From Onchocerca volvulus (taxonomy: Eukaryota > Nematoda > Chromadorea > Rhabditida > Onchocercidae), in assembly GCA_000499405.2 (NCBI GenBank), contig HG738140.1:6432158-6496157 (forward strand): a DNA stretch of 64,000 nt, written 5' to 3'. Below the pieces are notes generated by a model. The model ran no database searches. It had not been told where the DNA came from and was given only the letters and a program-made list of their open reading frames with translations. Positions 42,428 to 54,400 of this stretch are shown here, one piece after another. A program made the translations under genes and the position numbers. The first letter of the stretch is position 1. Every line of letters begins with the position of its first letter.

Positions 42428-45400
42428 GTTCCTCCCTCCCCTTCTCTCTTTTTTATTTATATCATTCTTAGAACAACAATTATTTTTGCAAAAATTGGAA
42501 TTTTAAAAATGAGAAGTAGATTAAAATTGAAAATGGTTGATGAAAATTGTAAGAAGCAAAAGTGACAGAAAGATATCGATTATGTTAAATTTTAATTTTT
42601 CATTTTGAAGTATTTCTATAAAAAATTTTATAGAAAATGATTTTGTATGAATGCTTAAAATTGTAGCAAAGAAAAAAATAAAAGCGAAAATAGGATAGAA
42701 GTAAAAAAGTAGAAGAAAATATAAGAGATTATTATATTTGAATTAAAAAAAAAAAAAAAGAAAATAAAGAAAATAAAACATTTCGCCGATAAAATGAAAC
42801 GAAAATTAAGAGAGGGAGAGAGAGAGAAGAATAAATGATAAAATTGCAATTAATTTTTTAAGAGATTGTAAAGAGAAAAAAAATCGGACGAATATTGGAA
42901 AGAGATTTCCGGTATGACATGGTGTTGTACTTAAGCTTTGAGAGACCGGAAAGAGGAAACGGAAAACCGGCAAAATATAGAGAGATTTCCGGTAGAGCAT
43001 GATAAATGGACAATTTTCTTCCTTTTTTGTTCCTTTTTTTTAGGTGCAGTGTATAATAATTCAAAACTTTCTAGCCAAAATTGGTCTAGAAAAAGTTTTT
43101 TTTTTCTTTTCACACAATCGTTTCTTTCTTTTCCCGTTTCGGAACTATTTTAGGAATCTAAGCAATAGATGGTTATAATTATAAATATGAATATTTATGG
43201 ATATCAAGAAATTTTGATAAATTTGATATCATTTTTACTCTGATTACTAATTACTACTACTACTTCAACTGTTATCATTATCAATATTATTACAATTATT
43301 ACTGTTATTATTTTTATTGCTATTAATGGTGGTAATAAAGTAAAAAGTGTAAATTACGATAACTTTTCTTACTATTTTAAATAAATTTCAATTATTATAA
43401 GTTAAATTTTAAACAATATTCCAATATTTTTCCATGTAAATATTATATCATTCTAATATATCCTATAATTATTTATTCATTCATTGCCAAAATAATTGCA
43501 ATTAATAATAAAGTAGGTTCTATGTAAAAAAAATAGAATTCGAATTTTTGATATTTAATTTATTAAAAAAAAAAAAAAATTAATTTTTTTCTATAAATGT
43601 ATGTGAGAATTTTATTAAGTTTAAAAAAATGATGATTTTTAAATATTATTAAATTATTCCAAATAATTTTTCTTGTAAATTATTTTTTTTATATAGAAAA
43701 ATGCATAATTTTTAGAGTAACCCATCAGATTATAATATTAAATGTGGAAAATATTATTGAATTGTTCTGGAATACTTGAAATTGGATACATATCATATTA
43801 ATTTTAAAATGAAAAAAATTTTTTTCAACTACTATTTCATTAAGTTATCGTATTTCAATTATTATTTCATTAAGTTATCACATTTCAGATCTTCCTTTAA
43901 AATTCAATTTACTAAATTTAATTTTTTTCAAACTTAGGAAACTAAACTAACTCCAATATCGATTTAATTGTTGATAGATTTAAGCTTCTTGGATAAAAGC
44001 TAATTTCCATTTTGATCAATTAGTTTGATTAAATTCTAGCAGAGTAATGGATGTCAGTTTATTTATGTAAATATGCAAATGTGTGGTATTTATTCAAATT
44101 TGTTTCGTTGTTTATCTTGAAAAGTTAGTAGTCGAGAAGAGTTTCATGTGGAATTGGCTCGATAAATTATTCTAATGAATTCTAACGAAGGAAATTTAAA
44201 AACCGTCCAACAACAAAATGTTTTCGCTGCAGTAATACAACAACTTTTAGGTTATCAAGACAATCGCAATAATGGTAAACTACTAATTAACTGATCAATA
44301 ATCATTAATTAATTAAGGAAAAAATTGATTCAAAATTTGTATAATTAAAAAAAAAATCGGAATAAGTAAAAATTCCTTTATTGAAATAAATTTTTTTTTT
44401 CTTTAGAAATTGATTCAAAATTTTGTGATTTTAAAAAAAAAAAAGGAGGAAAATCAGAGTAAATAAAACTTCTTTTACTTAAATATCGAAATTTTCCTGT
44501 ATTAATTCAAAAGAAAAAGGTAAGAAATATTATCTAATTTTTACTTACTGATTATTTCTTTATTGCTTTTAACTCATTGCGGAAAATTTCGATATTTTAA
44601 AGCAGTTGGGGAAAAAAAAGTGATTTTAAAAATTAATTTTGTACTTTTGAAATATATTTGATTATTTGAAGATTTTAAGTTTAGATTAAAATTTTCAATT
44701 AAAATTCATTTGCTCATTCGTTCTACAAATTAATGCATCAAAAAAAGTTCACTTTAGCTCTCATCTCTTCACCATCCAATGTTCGAGTTCAAGCAACTTC
44801 AAATACATCAGCTGTAGTACAGTGGGATTTGGAAAACGATAAGAATGTAGACGGTTTCGTGATACGGTATATCCATGAACCGGTTTCCGGACAACGTGAC
44901 AACGAACGATGGAAAACGATTACGGTCATGAATCCATCTGCTCGACATTTACATATCTCACAACTTACAGCACATAAACCATATGCATTTTGTGTTTTGA
45001 CTATTCGACAAAATGTTAGTACGAAAATTAATAATTAAAATTCGAATTTCTTGAATTTTTAAATCAAAATTCACGAATTTACATTAAAAATTTTTCAAAG
45101 ACATCGGTGAAAACTCCGATCACTTTTTTGTATTTTCTCCAAAAAAAAAAATTGAGAAATATAAGTGGATCAGACTACGGATGAAACTATTTTCAGAATT
45201 TTTTTTTGTGGTTTTTTTTTACTTTTCGGAATTTCTGGATCCAGAAATCATCAGAAAAAGACATCTTGAAAATGAACTTTCTAGTATCATTTAATATTAA
45301 GATACTTATTTTGAAATCATAAATTTTTTTTAATTTTAAAAAATTTTTGAATAATTTTTACAGAGACAAGGCACTTGCTCAGACCCACCAATAACTATTG

Positions 45401-48400
45401 ATAATTTACAAGCAACATATATGGTATCAAATTTAATGATAGCCTGGAAAACGAGTAATTCGGTGATGCTACGATGGGAATATTCCGGACCACAACCGAT
45501 CGGTTTTTACATGAATCAAACCGGTCGAAAAGAATATCTGGATCAGAATTTGCAAATGAAGAGAATGATTTCGCCGGAATTTCGACAAGATCTTGATGGC
45601 CATCAACGGGAATATTTGTAAGTATCATTCATTCTAATACTAAAATAATGTTTATTTAGAATTGATTTGAATGAACAATACAAATTTTACTAATTTTTTT
45701 TTAAATTTTTGAAAAATTGATACCAGAAAACACCGACATTAAATTATTGCTGACATTAAAAACTTGGAACTTAAAGTTAAATTCAATTTGAAACGGGTAT
45801 ATTTGTTAGTATCATTCTAATACTAAACAATATTTGTTTGGAAATGATTTGAAAAGGAACATTTTTTTTTTAATTCACTGAAAAATTGGTGCAAAAAAAC
45901 TGACATTAAATTATTGGTGGAACTTAAAATTAGATTAAGCTTAAAATTGAAATAGTGGAAATTAAAATATTAAAGTAATTAGAAGAGATTAAAAGTTTAG
46001 TAAATAAAAGTAATGAAATGTTGAAAATTAAATTTGATATGCAAATGATATGATAATAAAACAAATTTTAAATTTAATTTTTGAAATATGGAAGAAAAAT
46101 GCTAAAGAATAAATATGAAGGATAACATGTATGGTGTTGTTAAAATAATTTCAAATTTTTATCTGACAAGAAAATGAAAAAAAATAAAAAATGAAATTCA
46201 AAATGCAAATTGAAAAGAAGAAAAAAGAAGTGAAAATTCAAAAACAAAAAAGCGAAAATTATTTTCCCTCATTTTTTCCTGTTTTTCGAAAGAATTCATA
46301 CATTTAATTCCTATTAGAGGTATTATTTTAAGGATAATTTATTTATTATCGAGAAAATAAATTACTTTAAAAAAGGAAATAAATTACTCACTTCTGTTGT
46401 TTACAAAACGGTATACTTAATTTTTTTCTGAAAAGATTTCATTTTAAATGGATTAATTAAATTTTGAAAATTACTTAATTCTTGAAAAAGAAAATGATTG
46501 AAACTGTAATTGGATATATAAAAATTATCCTCATTTACTTCAATTTCAAAAAATTCTTAACAATTTTAAAATTGAAGTAAATGAGGATAATTTTTACAGC
46601 GAGAATAGATGGAAAGTTTTTTTAATTATAGTTTTTCATTTATAATTTATTTATTTTTAGTTGTTGCCAGAAATACATTTACATTTATTCTTCATTTATC
46701 TTCCGATTAAGAAAATTATTTGACTTATTTTATGGGAATAATTAACTTATTTTCCTTACTATTTTTTTTTGATTGATTTTTTGATAAAATTTCTCAAAAT
46801 ATTGATTTTTAAAATTTATGAACTATTAAAAAATTCACCAAATTATTCAGATGGACAACATTACGACCATATATGGAATATACATTTCTCGTTGGCGTAC
46901 GTGAATTACCACCAACCGGAAAAGAATATTGGCCACTTGAAGTAACGGTTCGAACGGATCCCACGGGGCCGCCATTTGTTGACGTACCTGAATTTATCAC
47001 TTCAAATTATGCTAACACTGCGCTTATCAGATTAAAATGTGCTAGCGAAGAATATGGACCAATTAGTCATTATTGGCTTATCGTTTTACCTGGAAATTTC
47101 ACTCAAGTAATTAACTTTTCTCATTTTTTTTCTTTTCAAAATAAAAATTTTTTCATTTTCATTTTTATTTCTGTCAGTTCCTCCTTATTGATTTTCCGAC
47201 AAATACTAATTCATTGCGGAATTTTACTTTTTACTTACCAGTTTACAGTTCTGCAAATTTAGTATTTTAAGTAACTCACACGTTTTACGCTTTAGTAATT
47301 CACACGTTTTACATTTTAGTAATTTACACGTTTTACATTTTCATAATTCGCACGTTCTACATTTTAATAATTCGCACGTTTTAATTATTACAAAAGTATT
47401 ACTTATCAATAAATTTATGTAAAAAGATAATGTCAAAAATGTCAAATGAATTGAAAATATATAATTAAATTCTTTTTTTTCCTTTTTCATATTTATTTAG
47501 TTCTTTAGTTTATGCAAATTTTATTTCTCACATTTTGATATTACCTTTATTAAAATCGCTGGGATGACTGAAATATCAAAACCAAAATATCAATAATTTA
47601 GGGAAGATTAACATTAAAATTACTGGAAAAATGCAGAACATCGCTTAATACATTAGAATTACACCGTGATTCCTTATCATTATCAATGACATATCGCTTA
47701 GTTATTAATTTCTTGTCATTATCAATAATATAATTATTCAATTTCCTATTTTTAGCTACTAATCTTTTGTTATTGTCATTGATATGACTACTCAATTATA
47801 TATATATATTTTTTTTCTTTTATAATATACTATCCAATTATGTAAATTTTTTCTTTTTTAAATAATATATCATTCAATTACTAATTCTTTATCATTATTA
47901 ATAATATGATTATTCAATTTCCCATCATTATAAAGAATATGATTATTCAGGTTTTCATTATTATTTAATTAGCAATTATAGTTTATCGTTAACATCTATC
48001 TTCGTATTATTCTCATATCTAGTTCAAACTTTAATTTGTTAAAAAATGAATCAATAAAATATGAAATATTATAAAATCAAACAGGTTTATAAATTGTGAT
48101 ATTTTTACTTCATTGGATGAATTATTAAATTTTGAATGAAATAAAAAATGGAAAATTGAATTTCTTCATAAAATTTTGGGACGATGTATTAAATTTGGAT
48201 TCAACATCACTTCAAAGAAGTACAACAATGATGCGTCCAAATCAAAACAAGAATTATTATGGGAAAACAGCCAAGAAAGTTCGCAAAGTAAACAAAGAAC
48301 GAGATTACAAAATGTTTATCTTTTTTCCTTTTTTTTTCTTTTTTCTTTTGATTTCCGACAATTATTGTTTTTAAAAAAGTAAATAAATTTAGCGAAGAAA

Positions 48401-51400
48401 AAATAAGTTATCAGTATTTTTATTTTTCATTTTAAGATCAGACTGGATTTTCAAACCGAGTGATTAGAATTTATCAAATTATCCTATAATTCCCAATTTT
48501 ACACTTAAATTAAAACATTTGAATAAAATTATTATAAATTTACTAACATTTATTTTAATATATGTATTATTAAAAGGAATATTATGGATGAGAGCAAATA
48601 TTTAAGATGAAAATTATCAATTTTCAATCGTATAAATTTCATTCGATATTTTAATTTGAAAATTTTTTTTCTTGCAAAATGAAATTTATTGATAGCAAAA
48701 TTGTTAATTTTTAATTATTTGAATTTTATTCGATGTTTTGATTTGAATTTTTTTTTTCCTTTGACTATAGATAATAAATATTTGATATAAAATTGTTAAT
48801 TTTTAGTCATAGAAGTTTTATTCAAAGTTTGAAAATTTGATATTACTCATTATATTTTAATTTGATATTTTCTCTTAAAATAGTGAATTTAATTTGGCGC
48901 AATTTTCTCTATTTTATCATATCATTATCATGTTATCACAGGCGGCCTTTGCACGAACCGTTAGCTGTTCGCGGTGCTTACATAGCAGCAGGTATACCGG
49001 TACATGAAATGCAACAAATGCAACGTGGTGACCAATTATTTACACTTGGTGATGGACGGGTAAATTAAATATTCTTTCATTTCTAATTAAATAAATTTTA
49101 AAATTAAGTTTTAATTTAATTTTTAACTTTTTTTTCCTGTTTCTTTAGATAATAATATCAAGTATCTTAAGAAATGCATCAGTAAAACGATTCATTGAAG
49201 AAATAATGAAATTGGATTTTTTTTCTATTTTAATTTTTTTTCTTCTTTTTTTTTTGAATAAATTAATCATAAATAAATATCTGTTAGAATTAGAAATATT
49301 CTAAAAAAAGTTTATTTATTTTCTATTTGTCAAAAATTGTCTTATTTTTTCAAAAAATTCTCAATAATTCATTTTTTCTTTTAAATTATTCCAGATGTAT
49401 GATGGTTATGATAATTGGCCTTTGGATAGTAATACTAAGTATCGTTTGATGATGCGAGCATTTGCTCGTGAAGATGTAGCCAAAAATTCGGATCATCCAG
49501 TAAATTTTTTAAATAAAATCTAAAGTTTTAATAAAAATTTTGAAAATTTCAAGTTTTTTAAATTCTAGACATTTTAGTAAATCATACTTTATTATATTAT
49601 TCCTTTGTTTTTTGTTTCATTTATAACAATCATTTGATTGAGAGAAATTGATTTCTTTATTGGTAATTTCTCTTTCTTCTTTTTTTTTTTGTTATTTCGT
49701 TTATAATTCCTAAAATTTCAAATTTTCAGTTTGAATTTCGTGCTCCAATTCAAGAATCATTAGCGAAACGCTATTCGGATTCAATGCTTAGCGAATCATT
49801 TTCAACCAAAATTGCGACACATATTCGTGATGCGAAAACATCGAATTTATGGCTAATTGCACCAATTGTCGCAATTTTAATTATCACTATTATTGTTGGA
49901 ATGCTAGTCATTTGGTAAGGCTTTTATATAAAATATGTCAATTTAAAATTAAAAAGAAGAGAAAATAAAAAGATTTATCCTGAAGTTGCAACGAAATTTT
50001 GAAAAAATGGCATCTTTTAAATTTTAGTTTCAGGATTTGGCATTAACAAATATATTTATTAATAATAAAATGATTCTGAGATTTTCAGATTGAAATTGAG
50101 TAACGCATGTTTTTTTTTTTTGAATTCTTGCTGCACTTTAAATAAATAAAATTGAGAATCCAATGAATATTCTTAGCATATTTTCTATTTCTGAATCTCC
50201 CACCAAATATTCACAGAAGTTTTAAAAGTATTGAATTAAAATTAGCACCAATTTATTTATAAGTAATAAATTAATTGATTCATTAATTCATTATATTCAA
50301 GACACAATTATCATATTATTATATATCAAATTTCAGTTTGAAAATTCAACAATCATTTTGTTGTTTATTTAATAAATTATGATATGAGAGTGAAAATTTT
50401 TCAGAATTTCTTATTATTTCAATACGTTTCAGTTAATTAAATTCGCTAATTTATTTTAGATAAATATAAATTGATAAAAAATTTTCCTTCAGTTTTCCTA
50501 ATAGTACAATAAAGTACGCCAAACGTAATTAAAAATATTAAAAAAATAATAATGTATTAAATGTCAAAAACTAAAATATATAAAAATAATAATAATTAAA
50601 TTCCTTTTCGTAGCTTCAATAATTGAAGTTATTCTAGTTTTTTTAAGTTAGAATAACTTCGGTTACTGAAACTTTTCCGATTAACCTACCTTTTTTTCCG
50701 GTTCTGACTTTTTCTAGTTTCTTGCCGACTTTTTTAACTTTTGCAAACTTTTTTTTTTCCCTATTGTTTTTTTCAACTTTTTAACTTCTTATTTTTGAAT
50801 TTTTTTATTTTTTTTACCAGTTTTTTTCAGGTGGTTTCGTCGTAATCGTCGAAATAACCGACACAAAACTCCACACCATGCTTCCATTTCGAAAGTTGCC
50901 TTAACTGGTAATGCAATTCCGAGTGAAACATCGAAATTGCTTGTTTCCGGTGATGTTTATGGTCGTCATATAGTTAATCCGTATGATCAGGTAAATTATA
51001 CCGAATATAATGTGTTTTTTCCAGGTTTTTATCATTTATAAATGAAATAAAATTAATTTTCTCCTTTTTCAACCTTAAAAAAAAGGCAAGAAAAAAGAAA
51101 GAAAATGGAAAAAAAGTATGGTTTCAAAGCGCTTTTTTCTTGAATTTTTCAAATTTTAAATTAAAATAAAAATTTTTTTTTCAGATGAACGGAAATGGTG
51201 GTTGTGCGATGGATTCAGGAATGGATATGTATCCGTTACATCAAAGTCATATGAGTACCACAACCTATAATGCCTTACCTGCTCCCATGTCAGTATTACC
51301 TTCAAGTGGTGGTGCTATCGGTGGTCATTCACTTAGCCATCTACCAATTCCGATTTCTGAACTTGCTGTACATATTGATAAGCTAAAAATGAATAATAAT

Positions 51401-54400
51401 GCTTTATTCTCACAGGTTAATAAAATAATTTCATTTTACTTATTGATTTCTTAAATTTTTGCAGATTTCATAAAATTTCAATAATTTCTGATTTTATAAA
51501 AATTAAATTACTAATTTGATTGATTCAAAATTACATGTGTATGTATTATCTTAATATCTGAAAATTTTCTTTATTTAAAATTAGTCTTTAAAAAAAATTG
51601 ATTTAAAAGAATTCGAGAAAAATCCCTAAAATTGATCTTTATTGTATCAATCTTTAATTAATCAAGTTAATTTTTAAAATTGAATTTTTTAACAAATTTA
51701 ATGCAATCTCTTGTTTTCTTTTTTTTTTTTTATGAACGACAAAATTTATCTTTTAATTTTTATACCTTTTTATATCTTTTCTTAAAATATCAGTTATGTT
51801 TGTTTTGTATCCATAAAAATAGCAACAAAATTGAATTAAATAATTAAATAATTGTATAATTATAATAGCATGAAAAATTTGCAACTAAATTTATTATTTA
51901 GAATATTTGCAGGAATACGAAAGTATTGAAACGGGTCAACATTTTACCTGGGAAAATTCAAGTCGACCGGTAAATAAGATGAAAAATCGATATGCAAATG
52001 TAGTTGCATATGATCATTCACGTGTTATCCTTAGTACCATTGATAATATTGATGGTAGTGATTATATCAATGCTAACTATATTGATGGTTATGAAAAGGT
52101 ATGTACTTTTATATAATTAAGGCTTACTTTATTTATTATATATAATATACATCTTTATTTGATAATCTCTGATAATTTATATGCTTGATAATTTTTATTT
52201 ATTGATTATTTTTTATCATTCTCTGTCCTTTTTTTGTATATTTCTGGATAAATAATATTTCAAGTTATTTTAATGTTATAATTTTTTTTGTTCTTTCTAC
52301 ATAATATAAAATTTTTTATTAAAATTATAATTTCATTCTTTCTGAAAATCAGAATTTTATTTTAAACATTTACAGCAAATCTGTGTAAGTTTACTTTTTT
52401 TTAGCCAAAAGCATATATTGCAACACAAGGACCATTACCGGAAACATTTGCTGATTTTTGGCGAATGGTTTGGGAAGAGAATACGGCAACAATAGTAATG
52501 TTGACAAAGTTGGAAGAAAGATCACGAATAAAATGTAATCAGTATTGGCCCACCAGAGGATCATCTCATTATGGTCATATTCAGGTAAAAAAAATAAGAA
52601 GTGTTTTAAATTAAATTAATTTTTAGGAAATGATCTTAAATAATTATTAATCTTAAATAATTACTTTTGTGTTTCAGTTTCAATTAAGGACCAATATTAA
52701 TGGTTAAGATAGTTCAAATAATCAATTAATATCTGATAATGATTGATAAGTTTTCTATGTAAAAATTACATTTTATTTAAATAGATGGCTGTTTATAATT
52801 GATATCGATATATTGTAATATGAATTGTAATTCAATTGCTATGTTTTTGAATAGCAGTATTGATTTCGTTTTTATTTTCCGAATAATTGAATAAAATCAA
52901 AAATGAAAAAAAGGGAAAATTTTTGCAAAACTTTGAAATTATAAGAATCAAAGGGTCATAAAAAATTATCAGGGTGATTTTTATAGTTTGTTGTCTTTTT
53001 TTTGTTTTTTTTTTTATGTTGTTTTTAAGGATGTTAATAATTTTTTTTATTATTTTTTATTATTAAGAAATTCTAGGTGACCTTATTGGATACACTAGAG
53101 TTGGCACATTATACAATTCGAACATTTCGATTGCAACATCAAAATGGTGGTAAAATACGGGAAATACGACATTTGCAATATACTGCCTGGCCAGATCATG
53201 GCGTTCCGGATCATCCGACACCTTTCCTGATGTTCTTGAAAAGGGTAAAAACTTTGAATCGACCGGATGCTGGACCAATTATATCACATTGCAGGTTAGA
53301 AAGATCTATTCATTCATTGACAGATAACTGGAGATAATAATAAATAGACAATTAATAAATATATAAACCATAAATTAATTAACATATAAAATCAATTAGT
53401 TTGACAACTAATCAAGAAAATTTGAAAAATTCATCTCTTAAAAAGAAAAAATTGAAAAATTGAAAGTCCCAATTTTTCAAATTTTACTTAAAAATAATTA
53501 AGCCCAGTCATTATTTCTGATGATAAGTTATCGAAGTATTTGTAACATTGCAGTGCCGGAATTGGTCGAACAGGTGCCTTTATTGTAATTGATTGTATGT
53601 TGGAGCGATTACGGTATGAAAATACTGTGGATATTTATGGTTGCGTGACAGCATTACGATCACAACGATCCTATATGGTTCAGGTCAATTTACAAAATTT
53701 AAAGCTCAAATTTGAAAAAATTAAAACATCAGAAAAAACTATCTTATTGAATATTATCAAATAAGATATCTTAATATATCGGAAATTATTTAATTTCCTA
53801 TATTTCATTATATTTTTATTTTTATTCTTCATATTTCATTTTTCAAATTGTAAATTTTTTCGTTTCATATTTTTGAATTATGCAAGGTTTTTAGACTGAT
53901 GATCAGTATATTTTTATCCATGATGCTGTGCTTGATGCAGTACAATCCGGTTCAACAGAGGTACCTGCTAGCAAATTGTATACTCATGTGCAAGCTTTAA
54001 TGCAGATTCAACCTATCGATCAAGTTTCAGCTATGGAACTTGAATTTCGGGTATTTTTTTTTTCGACTTTCATTTTTCTACTTCATAGTTTCGTTTCCAT
54101 TCTAGGCTTAATTTTAATTTCTGTTGCATCCTTTTTAATGATCGTTATAATTTTCTTTGTAATATTCTTTTTAAATTTAAAATTTATCATTGTAAAAACA
54201 AAATATGAAAGATAATATCTTGCTAATTACTTTTTTAACATTCCGGATTACTAATTTCTAGCGAATAATAATTATTTTTAAGAATTTTCTATTAAATTTA
54301 AAATATAGAATAGAGATTTCAGCTTCTATATTATTAATTTTTGCTTACTTTCCAATAAATCTAAAAACTGGACTTTTACACTTACACTTTTCTAATTAAA

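Larger units (their letters stand above)
26042..44757 (+). other. ptp-3: 18.7-kb intron with embedded coding-like blocks
   Basis: Largest intron of the receptor, lying exactly at an FN3 domain junction (phase 1). From 26,042 to about 35,700 I see only AT-rich non-coding DNA with tandem repeats and homopolymers. Between 35,828 and 44,274 four coding-like blocks and one zero-length splice site occur, listed separately. Confidence 0.8.

Noticed and set aside
45395..47000. Minus-strand frames opposite exons 10 and 11
   Set aside because: Antisense shadows of the FN3 exons, without splice logic.
52376..52384. 9-nt micro-exon (TTTACAG / CAAATCTGT / GTAAGT, reading QIC) just before exon 18
   Set aside because: The intron left on its right side would be only 20 nt, too short to splice, and D1 aligns to LAR without the insertion.
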